The notes below the pieces were generated by a model. The model saw only the letters and a list, made by a program, of their open reading frames with translations. It was not told where the DNA came from and made no database searches. Of a stretch of 64,000 nucleotides of DNA, positions 1-9,503 are shown piece after piece. The DNA comes from Paenibacillus gallinarum. Its GTDB lineage: Bacteria > Bacillota > Bacilli > Paenibacillales > Paenibacillaceae. The stretch spans positions 163,069 through 227,068 of the forward strand of contig NZ_JACSQL010000010.1 of NCBI RefSeq assembly GCF_014836635.1, in the 5' to 3' direction. Every line of letters starts with the position of its first letter. Position 1 is the stretch's first letter. The position numbers and the translations under genes were made by a program.

Positions 1-83
1 TATTCAAATCGGTTGTGGGACTGGTCCTTGTCGTCTCGGCAAACTGGCTGGCTAAACGGTTTGGCGAAGAAGGCGTTTACTAA
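1..83 (+). CDS. ABC sugar transporter permease, C-terminal fragment (LplB-type)
   Basis: Only the last 26 codons are in the window; the gene begins upstream. The residues end in a hydrophobic helix followed by NWLAKRFGEEGVY, the usual end of LplB/YtcP-partner permeases of carbohydrate ABC importers. The next permease starts 18 bases after the stop, so it is the upstream member of the permease pair. The family call rests mainly on this operon context. Confidence 0.7.
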   Translation, partial: FKSVVGLVLVVSANWLAKRFGEEGVY

Positions 84-101
84 AGGAAGGGGTCAAATGC
101 A

Positions 102-974
102 ATGAACCAAGATAAAACCATCGGAAACCGGCTATTTGATATCATCAACAACTCGCTGCTACTTTTAGTGGCCTTAGCATGTTCGCTACCTTTTGTTTAT
201 GTGCTTGCCGTCTCGTTCACAAGCCCTGCTCAAGTGGCTCAAGGCGGAATCATTCTTTTTCCGAAGGAATGGTCACTCTCAGCATATCGCTACATTTTTT
301 CTACCGATACACTGATGCGAAGTATGATGGTTTCGATTTACATTACGGTAGTCGGTACGTTCATTAATCTGGTGTTCACTTCGCTCATGGCTTATCCGCT
401 GGCGAAAAGACATCTTCGCGGACGTAGGACGATTATGATGGGAGTTCTGTTCACCATGCTGTTCGGTGGCGGACTGATCCCCACTTACTTTGTTGTCAAA
501 GCGCTCAATCTAACGGATACCTTATGGTCCTTAATGATTCCTACTGCAATCAGTGCATTTAACCTTATCGTGCTAAAAAACTTCTTTCAGCAAATCCCAG
601 ATGGACTGGAAGATTCAGCAAAAATCGATGGATGTAATGATCTAGGTGTTCTCATTCGGATTGTCCTGCCTTTATCCTTACCGGCGATGGCGACCTTTGG
701 TCTGTTCTATGCGGTTGGACACTGGAACCAGTTCTTTAACGCGATTCTTTATATCAATGACAATACGAAATGGCCTATTCAGGTATTACTTCGTGAGATC
801 GTTATTCTCGCATCGGGCCGTATCGGGGATACCAATATTGACGATGCGGAAATACAGCCGCTGACGATTCGAATGGCAGTCATCGTTTTTGCAACGATTC
901 CTATTTTGGTCGTATATCCGTTCCTGCAAAAACATTTTGCTAAAGGAGCAATGCTAGGCTCAGTTAAGGGTTAA
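102..974 (+). CDS. Carbohydrate ABC transporter permease (LplC/YtcP-type)
   Basis: Inner-membrane permease of a carbohydrate importer, 290 aa with about six membrane helices. The conserved permease (EAA-like) loop is visible as DGLEDSAKIDGCNDLGVLIRIVLP around residues 168-192, where the ATPase docks. The C-terminal YPFLQKHFAKGAMLGSVKG is typical of LplC/YtcP proteins. It lies between a partner permease and a solute-binding lipoprotein. No ATPase follows, as is usual for this family, which relies on a shared MsmX-type ATPase; one such ATPase is encoded at 36475-37590. The SD GGAAGGGG precedes the ATG. The sugar substrate cannot be read from sequence. Confidence 0.9.
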   Translation: MNQDKTIGNRLFDIINNSLLLLVALACSLPFVYVLAVSFTSPAQVAQGGIILFPKEWSLSAYRYIFSTDTLMRSMMVSIYITVVGTFINLVFTSLMAYPLAKRHLRGRRTIMMGVLFTMLFGGGLIPTYFVVKALNLTDTLWSLMIPTAISAFNLIVLKNFFQQIPDGLEDSAKIDGCNDLGVLIRIVLPLSLPAMATFGLFYAVGHWNQFFNAILYINDNTKWPIQVLLREIVILASGRIGDTNIDDAEIQPLTIRMAVIVFATIPILVVYPFLQKHFAKGAMLGSVKG

Positions 975-1002
975 ATTATCATTTGATATAGGGGGAAAAA
1001 AG

Positions 1003-2499
1003 ATGAAAAAGAAAGTTCATTTGTTGTCCGCTTCCGTTATGACTGCTGCGCTGGTATTATCCGCATGTGGCGGTGGAAAAGAGGCCGTCGTGATTGATGG
1101 AAGTAAGCCTTATTCACTGAAATATGTTGTAAATCAGGTAGGGGAGATTCCGACAAAAGGGAATGAGATCGAGAAAGCAATTATGGAGTACACGAATACT
1201 GATCTTAATATCCAGTGGATTCCAGCTTCTGCTTATGATGAGAAAGTGAATGTAATGATCGCTTCGGAAGAGCTTCCTCAGCTGATCAAGCTCGGATATA
1301 ATCCGACAACGATCGGAGCACTCAAAAATGGACAGTTTTGGGAAGTCGGACCCTATATTAAGGATTACCCTAACCTGGCAGCACAGAGCGAAGATTTCTA
1401 TAATAACATCAACGTAAACGGTAAAATATACGGGGTGCCTTTGTTCCGTGACCTGGGACGGGCGACGTTACACTACCGGAAAGATTGGCTCGATACGCTT
1501 GGGCTTCAAGCTCCTGTTACACTAGATGATTGGTACAACGTTATGAAAGCGATTGCTAAGGAAGATCCAGATAAGAACGGAAAAGATGACACGTATGGCC
1601 TTGTATTTGATAAAAAATACAATCAGGAAGCGGCCTCAACACTGACTCGTCTCGCCGTTTCACAAGGTGCACCTAACAAATGGGCAGTTGATGCAGAAGG
1701 TAATTTCACACCGGAATTCATGACTGAGCCTTACTTTGAAACCATGAATCTGGTAAAACGTCTGTATGAAGAAGGATTAATTAATCAGGATTTTGCAGTG
1801 GTAGATACGAGCGAAATTGATAAATTATACGAATCCGGCCGTGCGGGTATTCGCTTCTCCGGAGGAAATGCCCAGTCTTGGCAGGATAAAGTCATCAAGA
1901 ACGTTCCGGAAGCAGTCATTGACGTGGCACCGGTAACCGGTCCGGAAGGACGCAGACTTCCAGGAGAGACAGGCAACGCAGGATTCCTGGCTATTCCTAA
2001 GAAGACAGTAAAAACAGAAGAGGAAATGAAGCTCATCCTGAAATTTGTTGACCAGCTGATGGATCCCGAAATGGCGACTCTTTTAGTTAAAGGGGTAGAG
2101 AACAAACACTGGAAGGATGCAGGCGATGTAACGGAGGTACTGGACCGTGATGCGGATCTGAAAGAAGTGAAGCCTTACCGTGATACGATGCCGAACCGCA
2201 ACGAGAACTACAACATTGAAAAACTCGCGAAGCAACCGGATTTGTTCCGTAAGAGTCAAAAGTTTGTAAAAGAAAACGATGAATTTATTGTTCCTAACCC
2301 TGCTCTGACACTAGATTCTGCGATCTATGCGGAACGTGGTAAGGAGCTGGAGCTGATGGCCACCGATGCACAGACAAAGTACATTATGGGTCAAATTGAT
2401 GAAGCCGGCTGGCAGGCAGCGATAGAACAATGGAAGAAGCAAGGCGGCGACCAATTGATGTCTGAATACAAGGAAGCTTACTTGAAAACAGTTAAATAA
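1003..2499 (+). CDS. Extracellular solute-binding lipoprotein (LplA-type)
   Basis: 498-aa lipid-anchored receptor of the preceding permease pair. The N-terminus has a signal peptide ending in the lipobox LSAC (Cys22). The body is a type 1 extracellular binding fold of the long LplA/YtcQ class, with segments such as YGVPLFRDLG and RKDWLDTLGL. SD GGGGGAAAAAAG precedes ATG, and a strong terminator follows, so this is the last gene of the importer operon. LplA-class proteins bind oligosaccharides such as pectin- or xylan-derived ones; the ligand here is unknown. Confidence 0.9.
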   Translation: MKKKVHLLSASVMTAALVLSACGGGKEAVVIDGSKPYSLKYVVNQVGEIPTKGNEIEKAIMEYTNTDLNIQWIPASAYDEKVNVMIASEELPQLIKLGYNPTTIGALKNGQFWEVGPYIKDYPNLAAQSEDFYNNINVNGKIYGVPLFRDLGRATLHYRKDWLDTLGLQAPVTLDDWYNVMKAIAKEDPDKNGKDDTYGLVFDKKYNQEAASTLTRLAVSQGAPNKWAVDAEGNFTPEFMTEPYFETMNLVKRLYEEGLINQDFAVVDTSEIDKLYESGRAGIRFSGGNAQSWQDKVIKNVPEAVIDVAPVTGPEGRRLPGETGNAGFLAIPKKTVKTEEEMKLILKFVDQLMDPEMATLLVKGVENKHWKDAGDVTEVLDRDADLKEVKPYRDTMPNRNENYNIEKLAKQPDLFRKSQKFVKENDEFIVPNPALTLDSAIYAERGKELELMATDAQTKYIMGQIDEAGWQAAIEQWKKQGGDQLMSEYKEAYLKTVK

Positions 2500-2522
2500 A
2501 AGAGAACGAAGAGAACGAGCAG

Positions 2523-2560
2523 AAATAGAGGCAGTAACACACTGCCTCTATTTTATTTTT
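2523..2560 (+). terminator. Rho-independent terminator after the LplABC-type operon
   Basis: Perfect hairpin with arms AATAGAGGCAGT and ACTGCCTCTATT, a short loop, and a run of T. It lies 25 bases after the binding-protein stop codon. The stretch from 2561 to 2744 is AT-rich; the only element I see is a TATAAT at 2680-2685 that could be the -10 of the next gene. Confidence 0.9.
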
Positions 2561-2744
2561 TCTGATGATTCAGAATTAATATTTTCATTTGAATGCAGAT
2601 ACCGGTCACTTAGTTAGGTATTAAGACTTATTCGTTATTTAACATAACATTACATATATACGTTTAAAGTTCTATCTTGTATAATACATTATTATTTATT
2701 TAGTAGTCATACTTAAATACGGATTAACCGAGATGGAGGGCTTC

Positions 2745-4097
2745 ATGGGACCAAATAAGACAAACGAAAAAGGCACAGGAACCAGTGAACGGTTCTCATC
2801 CTCAAAAGGATTTATACTAGCCGCTATTGGTAGTGCAGTAGGACTTGGTAATATGTGGAAATTTCCCTATATCACGGGGGAAAATGGAGGCGCAGCCTTC
2901 TTTCTATTATTCATTGCATGTCTGGTTGCAGTAGGACTTCCTGTTTTGCTTGCTGAGCTGGCAATCGGCCGGGCAGGCCGGGGAAGTGCAGCTTCATCCT
3001 TCGTAAAAGCAGGGGGAGGGAGAATTTGGGGGAAACTAGGATTTATCTCCGTTATTGCTCCTTTCCTAATCATGACGTTCTATATCTTAGTAGCCGGCTG
3101 GACTCTTCACTATGCAGTACTGTCCTTTAGCGGTCAGATGACGGCGGGAGTAGATTTCGATGCTCAGTTTGTTAAGTTTACAGGAAGTTACTTGCCTTTA
3201 ATCTGGGCATTTGTTGCTATGCTGATCGCTGCTTTGGTTGTTATAAAGGGGATATCTGACGGAATTGAGAAGTTTAACAAAATACTCATCCCTGGAATGC
3301 TTGTTCTGCTTGTCATTCTTATGATTCGTTCGGTCACACTGCCAGGTGCGATGGAAGGTGTGAATTTCTTCTTGGCTCCTGATTTCTCTAAGCTTTCTCC
3401 AGAGGCCGGACTTGTCGCACTCGGACATGCTTTCTTCTCTCTATCTCTAGGAATGGGGACGATGATTACTTACGGAGCATTTGTGGACCGTAATCAATCG
3501 CTAGGAACGGCTACCCTAGCCGTAGGTGCAGGTGATTTAATCTACGCTTTCATAGCGGGTCTAATTATCTTCCCAACCACATTTGCTTTTGGGATTGATC
3601 CAAGTTCCGGTCCGGGACTCGTATTTGTAGCTTTGCCGGCTGCTTTCTCAGCGATGCCGCTGGGCTGGTTGTTCGGAGGTCTGTTCTTTATCTTGCTGGC
3701 AATTGCCGCCCTGACTTCTCTAGTATCCTTGCTTCAAGTACCGGTTACGCATGCGATGGAAAAATGGAACTGGACTCGTAATAATGCGGTATGGATTATT
3801 TCCCTGCTGATCTTCTTGGTGAGTATCCCGTCAGCTCTTTCCATGGGTCTGATGCAAATTAATATTGGGGAACGAAATTTCTTTGATTATGTAGACTTCT
3901 TTGCTTCGAACTGGCTGCTTCCGCTTGGCGGACTTATTGTTACTCTATTTGCCGGGTACTTTTGGAAGACGGCTGCAAAAGAAGCGGGCCTTACAACAAA
4001 ATGGTTCCGCATCTGGCTGTTCATGCTTCGTTATGTAGCACCGATTCTGATGATATTCGTATTCTTACATTCAACCGGAATTCTAAAATTCGAATAA
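2745..4097 (+). CDS. Sodium-dependent transporter, NSS/SNF family
   Basis: 450-aa membrane transporter of the neurotransmitter:sodium symporter family (LeuT fold). The signature AAIGSAVGLGNMWKFPYITGENGG in the first membrane segment is the sodium/substrate binding region. About 11 hydrophobic helices follow. The family couples sodium entry to uptake of amino acids or related compounds; the substrate is unknown here. An upstream in-frame ATG exists at 2733, but SD GGAGGG at 2735-2740 lies between the two and fits ATG 2745. The gene stands alone between two terminators. Confidence 0.93.
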   Translation: MGPNKTNEKGTGTSERFSSSKGFILAAIGSAVGLGNMWKFPYITGENGGAAFFLLFIACLVAVGLPVLLAELAIGRAGRGSAASSFVKAGGGRIWGKLGFISVIAPFLIMTFYILVAGWTLHYAVLSFSGQMTAGVDFDAQFVKFTGSYLPLIWAFVAMLIAALVVIKGISDGIEKFNKILIPGMLVLLVILMIRSVTLPGAMEGVNFFLAPDFSKLSPEAGLVALGHAFFSLSLGMGTMITYGAFVDRNQSLGTATLAVGAGDLIYAFIAGLIIFPTTFAFGIDPSSGPGLVFVALPAAFSAMPLGWLFGGLFFILLAIAALTSLVSLLQVPVTHAMEKWNWTRNNAVWIISLLIFLVSIPSALSMGLMQINIGERNFFDYVDFFASNWLLPLGGLIVTLFAGYFWKTAAKEAGLTTKWFRIWLFMLRYVAPILMIFVFLHSTGILKFE

Positions 4098-4113
4098 ATA
4101 GGAACAATAAAAA

Positions 4114-4158
4114 TAAAAAAGATCTTTTCTTGCTTTTATGCAGAAAGGATCTTTTTTT
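4114..4158 (+). terminator. Rho-independent terminator after NSS transporter
   Basis: Long stem pairing AAAGATCTTTTCTTGC with GCAGAAAGGATCTTT (one mismatch), 7-base loop, ending in a T run. Confidence 0.88.
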
Positions 4159-4167
4159 ATGCTAAAA

Positions 4168-4181
4168 TGAAAGCGATTTCC
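4168..4181 (+). promoter_or_regulatory. Candidate cre (CcpA) site upstream of rhamnosidase
   Basis: TGAAAGCGATTTCC matches nine of the ten fixed positions of the Bacillus cre consensus TGWNANCGNTNWCA. It sits about 60 bases upstream of the rhamnosidase start, right after the preceding terminator. Carbon catabolite repression of a glycoside hydrolase would be expected. Prediction from consensus only. Confidence 0.5.
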
Positions 4182-4236
4182 ATATTACTCAACCAGCATA
4201 GACATGGCATTCAAAAACGGTGAAACAGGAGTTGAG

Positions 4237-6918
4237 ATGAGCATGAAAGTATGGTGTGTAAAGGAAACATCTGTAGAGTACAGACAGAAATTACTCGGTA
4301 CCGATATTCGAAAACCAAGGTTTAGCTGGAAGACGTTATCTGATCGGAGAGGTGTGCTGCAAAGTGCCTATCAGATTCAAGTGGCAGAAGAGGATGATTC
4401 TTTTACGAATAAGCTGTGGGATACGAGGAAAATAGACTCCGAAGAAGCCATTCTTATTCCTTATGAAGGACCGGAACTCATGTCCAGAACTCGTTATTAT
4501 TACCGAGTGAAGGTCTGGGATGATCAGGGGAACGAATCTTTATGGAGTGATCCTGACTTTTTCGAAACGGCTTTTCTATGTGGTGAAGAGTGGCGATCCT
4601 CATGGATTACACCTCACCCAGCAATGATTAATCCCGCAGAAGAATCGGCTTTCCTGTTAAGAAAATCATTTGTACTAAAAAAAGATATAGCTGCTGCCCG
4701 TGTATATTGCACCAGTGCAGGGCTATATGAGCTATATATGAATGAAAAGCGAGTAGGAAAAGATCTACTTACACCCGGCTGGTCTTCTTATCAACACCGT
4801 TTGCAATACCAAACCTATGATGTCACGCAGGAATTACGTGATGGAATCAACGCGGTGGGACTAATCGTAGCAGACGGTTGGTATAAGGGGGAACTTGGCT
4901 GGGAAGGACACAAGGGACATTATGGAAGTACACGTGCCGCTCGGCTTGAGCTATATGTGAAGTACCAGGATGGTTCAGAGGATCTGATCGTTACCGATCC
5001 GACATGGAGGTCAAGTACAGGACCTATTCAATATGCTGAAATCTATCACGGTGAGCGATATGATGCCAGGCTTGAAAAAGAGGGATGGTCAGGAAGTAAC
5101 TATAACGATGCCGCCTGGTATGAAGTGATCGTTACAGATCAAGTGCCTGCAAATCTGGTGGCACAAGAGAATGAGCCTGTTCGAATAACAGAATCTCGCC
5201 CAGCAGTCAGCTATGTTGTCACACCAGAAGGAGATTATGTTCTGGATATGGGACAGAATATGGTTGGCCGTATGCGCCTTGCGGTAGAGGCAGAAGAAGG
5301 AACGCGAATTCGGCTGTCTCATGCTGAGGTACTGGACAAAGAAGGGAATTTTTACACGGATAACTTACGCGGGGCGAAACAACAAGTGGAGTATATCACG
5401 AAGGGAAATGGACCTGAAAGCTATGCATCGCATTTTACATTTCAGGGATTTCGTTATGTGAAGATTGAAGGCTACCCTGGATTAGAAAAACATGTGCCGC
5501 TGGAGTCTTTTACTTGTGAAGTGATGCATTCGGATATGCCGAGCACAGGCCACTTCCATTGCTCACATCCACTCCTAAACCAGCTTCAATCCAATATTCT
5601 ATGGGGACAACGCGGTAATTTTGTAGATGTTCCTACCGATTGTCCACAGCGTGATGAACGTCTCGGCTGGACAGGAGATGCACAAGTTTTTATAAATACG
5701 GCTTTGTTTAACTATCAAGGCGCTCCATTTTTTACAAAATGGCTACGAGATCTTAAGGCAGATCAAGGGGAAGATGGAAGCGTTCCTTCTGTTATTCCCT
5801 CCATTGGGAATATACCGATATCTTCGGCATGGGGAGATGCCGCTACCATCATACCCTGGGCTATATATCAACAATATGGAGATAAAAGAATTCTTGAAGA
5901 ACAGTATGAGAGTATGAAGGCGTGGGTGGAATATATTAGGGATCAAGGAGATGAACCCTACCTATGGAATACCGGATTTCATTTTGGTGATTGGCTCGGA
6001 CTAGACGCGCATGAAAACAGCTATGATGGGGCTACTCCCAAAGATCTGATTGCTACTGCGTACTACGCTCACTCTACAAGAATCGTCAGGGACACCGCAG
6101 CCGTACTTAATTATCGTGAAGATTATGATAAGTATACGGAATTACACCGCGGGATTGTGAATATTTTCCAAGAGGAATATGTTACTCCACGAGGAAAGCT
6201 CACTGCCGATACCCAAACAGCACATGCACTTGCTATCGCATTTGAACTGGTAGAAGGTAAGACGAAGGCAAGAATAGCGCAGCGGTTGAACCAATTGATC
6301 CAAGAAAAAGATGATCATCTGACAACTGGTTTTGTAGGTACGCCACATTTGTGTTTTGCTTTGTCAGCTGAGGGATATACCGATACAGCGTATCGTCTGC
6401 TGATGCAAACTTCATATCCATCATGGTTGTACCCCGTCATTAAGGGAGCGACTACGATATGGGAACACTGGGATGGCATCAAAGAAGATGGTTCTTTCTG
6501 GAGCCGGGATATGAATTCTTTTAACCATTATGCATATGGTGCGATTGGGGATTATTTGTACCGGGTTGTTGCGGGGCTGGATCGTGATCCTCATATCCCG
6601 GGATACAAAAAGTTGGTAATTCAGCCGGCGATACAGGAGAACAGTGGTATTACTAATGCTGAAGCGAGTTATGAGAGTGAGTACGGTCTCATTCGATCAG
6701 CATGGCGCATAGAAGATGAATATATAATTATTGAGGTTAGTATTCCATCCAATACGACAGCCCTGATTAGGGTGCCGAGTTCACTGCCACAAGCAGAGCT
6801 GCAGGAATGGGTTGAATCTTATCAAAAAGAAGAAGGAATGATGTCGGTTAACTGGGCTGCGCAAGGAATTGAAATTCAAACAGGGTCCGGTGATTATCAG
6901 TGGAAGGTTCCGCTATAG
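4237..6918 (+). CDS. Alpha-L-rhamnosidase, GH78 family
   Basis: 893-aa glycosidase that should release L-rhamnose from plant or bacterial glycans. Order: N-terminal Fn3-like domain (to about 120), beta-sandwich domains containing the ELYMNEKRVG and PGWSSYQHRLQYQTYD blocks, an (alpha/alpha)6 catalytic domain with the conserved PTDCPQRDERLGWTGDAQ motif, TTIWEHWDG and SFNHYAYG, then a C-terminal beta domain (from about 800). The DERLGWTGD acid residues and TIWEHWDG are the GH78 active-site hallmarks. No signal peptide, so probably cytoplasmic. SD CAGGAG fits ATG 4237 (ATG 4243 possible; ATG 4204 lacks an SD). A candidate cre lies upstream. Confidence 0.95.
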   Translation: MSMKVWCVKETSVEYRQKLLGTDIRKPRFSWKTLSDRRGVLQSAYQIQVAEEDDSFTNKLWDTRKIDSEEAILIPYEGPELMSRTRYYYRVKVWDDQGNESLWSDPDFFETAFLCGEEWRSSWITPHPAMINPAEESAFLLRKSFVLKKDIAAARVYCTSAGLYELYMNEKRVGKDLLTPGWSSYQHRLQYQTYDVTQELRDGINAVGLIVADGWYKGELGWEGHKGHYGSTRAARLELYVKYQDGSEDLIVTDPTWRSSTGPIQYAEIYHGERYDARLEKEGWSGSNYNDAAWYEVIVTDQVPANLVAQENEPVRITESRPAVSYVVTPEGDYVLDMGQNMVGRMRLAVEAEEGTRIRLSHAEVLDKEGNFYTDNLRGAKQQVEYITKGNGPESYASHFTFQGFRYVKIEGYPGLEKHVPLESFTCEVMHSDMPSTGHFHCSHPLLNQLQSNILWGQRGNFVDVPTDCPQRDERLGWTGDAQVFINTALFNYQGAPFFTKWLRDLKADQGEDGSVPSVIPSIGNIPISSAWGDAATIIPWAIYQQYGDKRILEEQYESMKAWVEYIRDQGDEPYLWNTGFHFGDWLGLDAHENSYDGATPKDLIATAYYAHSTRIVRDTAAVLNYREDYDKYTELHRGIVNIFQEEYVTPRGKLTADTQTAHALAIAFELVEGKTKARIAQRLNQLIQEKDDHLTTGFVGTPHLCFALSAEGYTDTAYRLLMQTSYPSWLYPVIKGATTIWEHWDGIKEDGSFWSRDMNSFNHYAYGAIGDYLYRVVAGLDRDPHIPGYKKLVIQPAIQENSGITNAEASYESEYGLIRSAWRIEDEYIIIEVSIPSNTTALIRVPSSLPQAELQEWVESYQKEEGMMSVNWAAQGIEIQTGSGDYQWKVPL

Positions 6919-6941
6919 TCAGCTGCAATATAATGAAATGT

Positions 6942-6976
6942 AAGGCTTCCCTTTTTAATAGGGAGGTCTTTTTCTA
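6942..6976 (+). terminator. Rho-independent terminator after rhamnosidase
   Basis: Stem AGGCTTCCCT / AGGGAGGTCT with G-T wobbles, small loop, then TTTTTCTATTTTTTT. The 130 bases to the next gene hold nothing else I recognise. Confidence 0.8.
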
Positions 6977-7104
6977 TTTTTTTATGAAAACGGATAGCAA
7001 CAAACAACAAATTTCGACAATTATCTCTGCGTGCATCTGCTATATTGAAAATACATCTTTGAAAGATAGGGTGAAACTGTTCCTTAGAAAGGGGAGTTTC
7101 TACA

Positions 7105-8145
7105 ATGAAAAGTTCGAGAAGAATGGAGTTATTGATGATAAGTCTGCTTATGATCATATTGACTTTAACTATAATCATTCTGTTTTTTTTCCAAGGTAAA
7201 GAGCGTCCCCCAATAGATTACGGAAGTTCCGAGATAATAACCGAATCCTATGAGACCATGCAGGATACCTCCCTAGAAGTAAGTGGAGATCTGGTAAAAC
7301 AACCGGCTAATCCCTATTATCCTAACGATCTTGCGGTGCCGCTGACGTCTGATCAAGGCAGAATTAAGGATCAGAGTTCTTTTTCGATGCATTCGATTCA
7401 AAAAACTAGTATCTTAATACATACAAATGAGGGTGAAAAAACGTTTAGCACACCACCCCAAAATAACAGTATGATATTAGAAGCATTCGGCAGCATTAAT
7501 CTATCTAACGCTAAAGCTGACATTGCAGAACCATCTCAAGATGGGATTATTTATATTCGTTTTCATGCAGCTAATGTAGTGTACTCGGTTCCTTATGATT
7601 TGAATAGTAATACGTATAATCTAGGTGGACAAAGATATTATGCTACATATAACACGATTGTATATATGAATTTATTTTGCCGGCCAGGGACAATCTTAGC
7701 TACGCTAGGTGAAATGAGAATGACCGATATGGAGACGGAAGATGCGTCAAAATATGTACTTACTCAAAACGATCAGTACGATGCGAGTGAATTGAAGGTG
7801 CAAAATCAGAACTTTACTGAATGGTATGATCACATCAAGGGAGATCCTAAGTACATTCAGCAGATGCGTTTTTATTCGATTCGGGATGATAAAATAAAGA
7901 CAATTCTTGTAGATGAACAAAATGGTATTTTATTCACGGGTTTAAGTGTTTTTTTTACGAAGAACGAGGTAGAGACTGCTGATGGAATATCCATTGGTAG
8001 CAGCACGCATGATGTGGTAACCCGACTCGGACAGCCGAGTAAAATGACCAGAGGCAAATGGAGCTATCAGGTGGATGAAGAGCACTATTTACATTTCTAT
8101 ATGAAAGAAAAGAAGGTTCAGTTTATGTCACTCTCATGTCTTTAG
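7105..8145 (+). CDS. Membrane-anchored or secreted protein of unknown function
   Basis: 346 aa, not recognised. Residues 9-30 form one strongly hydrophobic helix (membrane anchor or uncleaved signal), followed by a polar body with no catalytic motif that I can name. The last 60 residues contain DGISIGSSTHDVVTRLGQPSKM and end in a beta-rich stretch, a pattern seen in SmpA/BLIP-like repeats of Bacillales surface proteins; that resemblance is an inference. SD AAAGGGGAG precedes ATG. The following small gene starts 36 bases after the stop and may be co-transcribed. Confidence 0.6.
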   Translation: MKSSRRMELLMISLLMIILTLTIIILFFFQGKERPPIDYGSSEIITESYETMQDTSLEVSGDLVKQPANPYYPNDLAVPLTSDQGRIKDQSSFSMHSIQKTSILIHTNEGEKTFSTPPQNNSMILEAFGSINLSNAKADIAEPSQDGIIYIRFHAANVVYSVPYDLNSNTYNLGGQRYYATYNTIVYMNLFCRPGTILATLGEMRMTDMETEDASKYVLTQNDQYDASELKVQNQNFTEWYDHIKGDPKYIQQMRFYSIRDDKIKTILVDEQNGILFTGLSVFFTKNEVETADGISIGSSTHDVVTRLGQPSKMTRGKWSYQVDEEHYLHFYMKEKKVQFMSLSCL

Positions 8146-8181
8146 GCTGGAATTACTTTAGATATGTGGAAAGGAGCTATT

Positions 8182-8703
8182 ATGTTTGACCCTACCGTTT
8201 TTGATAACTTAAAAGTAGCACTGGAGAATGAACTATATGATATGGACAATCTAGATCATCGTGTACGCATAACAGGCAGAGTAGACCGGATGGAACTTGC
8301 TGTGATGTCACGATTATTTCGGATTCAGTTTCAATTGCCTGATGATGACCTTATTACGGGTGAAATCGAACTTGCGGCATCACTGCAAGAGCTGGCCTCA
8401 GAAATTTTGGAACAAAAGGGAGCGGAGCCAGGCTGTGTACTGACCATCAGATACAAAATGCCAATTTCAAACCCCGATGAAAACTGCCCGCAAATGCAGC
8501 AGGTGATGGAGAAGATTTGGCCGGATCAGATGCTAACTCAGACGATCAGTTACGTATACAATCCGGAGAAAATAATGCCAATACTCTGTACAAGTGAAAT
8601 ATCATTTCCTCGGAAAATTAACGAAGAACAAATGAATGATATTCCAGAATTAGCGCTGTATGCTGTGCAAACGATTCAGGAGCTGAGAGCCCAAATAAAG
8701 TAA
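8182..8703 (+). CDS. Hypothetical protein
   Basis: 173 aa, acidic, soluble, no signal or membrane helix, not recognised. It begins MFDPTVFDNLKVALENELYD and ends in a helical segment. An in-frame ATG at 8164 lies upstream, but SD AAGGAG at 8171-8176 falls between the two and fits ATG 8182 with five-base spacing. It is probably in one transcript with the preceding unknown membrane protein. No function can be offered. Confidence 0.6.
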   Translation: MFDPTVFDNLKVALENELYDMDNLDHRVRITGRVDRMELAVMSRLFRIQFQLPDDDLITGEIELAASLQELASEILEQKGAEPGCVLTIRYKMPISNPDENCPQMQQVMEKIWPDQMLTQTISYVYNPEKIMPILCTSEISFPRKINEEQMNDIPELALYAVQTIQELRAQIK

Positions 8704-8774
8704 TCTTTACGCAAGGTTCCCTGAGCTGAATAACCGTGCTATAATCGAGTTTTGACAGGAGGAATGAATAAATA

Positions 8775-9410
8775 ATGGGCATTATGAAAATGAAGCACCG
8801 TTCACTTGATGCGCTGAAAGGAAACTGGGGAAAAGCCATCTTACTGACGGTTCTTATCTCGATACTCACCATGATTATCCCAACAGCGATGGATATACAA
8901 AACAGTGGAGGGGTGAAACCATGGCTTGACGAGGTGGCACCTGTTACTCTTTTTAGTTTTGTATATGAGATCGTATTAATGCCATTTTATGCCGGCATAG
9001 TATGGTTCTACATCAGTCTTGTAAGAAAAGAAAAAGCGCAAATTCGTAATATTTTTAAAATATACCCAGACGGTAGATTAACTTTAAAGTTAATATGGAC
9101 GTATATTGTTATGATCTTCTTTATTTCTCTATGGACTCTGCTGCTCATTGTTCCAGGAATTATCAAAAGTATTTCTTATTCGCAGACGTTGTACGTATTA
9201 AGAGATCATCCTGAATACTCAGCAACCCAAGCGATCACCGAGAGCAGAAGACTTATGGACGGATACAAGTGGAAGTTTGTACTGTTCCATCTTAGCTTTA
9301 TTGGATGGTTTTTATTAACAGCCGTAACTTTTGGACTGGCTTGGTTTTTTGTAGGTCCTTATTTCTCGGCAGCACAAGCTGTATTCTATGAAGAATTGAA
9401 AGATCAATAG
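8775..9410 (+). CDS. DUF975 family membrane protein
   Basis: 211-aa integral membrane protein with about five helices. The N-terminal block RSLDALKGNWGKAILLTVLI and the central LRDHPEYSATQAITESRRLMDGYKWKF match the DUF975 family of Firmicutes. Members have no established biochemical role. An AGGAGGA at 8757-8763 lies 11 bases upstream of the ATG, somewhat long spacing; ATG 8784 is an alternative. The gene converges on the beta-lactamase-fold gene through a shared terminator. Confidence 0.82.
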   Translation: MGIMKMKHRSLDALKGNWGKAILLTVLISILTMIIPTAMDIQNSGGVKPWLDEVAPVTLFSFVYEIVLMPFYAGIVWFYISLVRKEKAQIRNIFKIYPDGRLTLKLIWTYIVMIFFISLWTLLLIVPGIIKSISYSQTLYVLRDHPEYSATQAITESRRLMDGYKWKFVLFHLSFIGWFLLTAVTFGLAWFFVGPYFSAAQAVFYEELKDQ

Positions 9411-9451
9411 ATTATTTATGTGTATTTCACCCTAAGACTTTTTAGAAATAA

Positions 9452-9503
9452 AGAAGCTGACGCCTTAGGAAACGAAAGTTCCTAGAGGCATCAGCTTTTT
9501 TTA
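9452..9503. terminator. Bidirectional terminator between convergent genes
   Basis: Long hairpin: AAGCTGACGCCTTAGGAA pairs with TTCCTAGAGGCATCAGCTT around a short loop, with T-rich ends on both strands. The right arm overlaps the last codons of the leftward hydrolase gene. Confidence 0.85.
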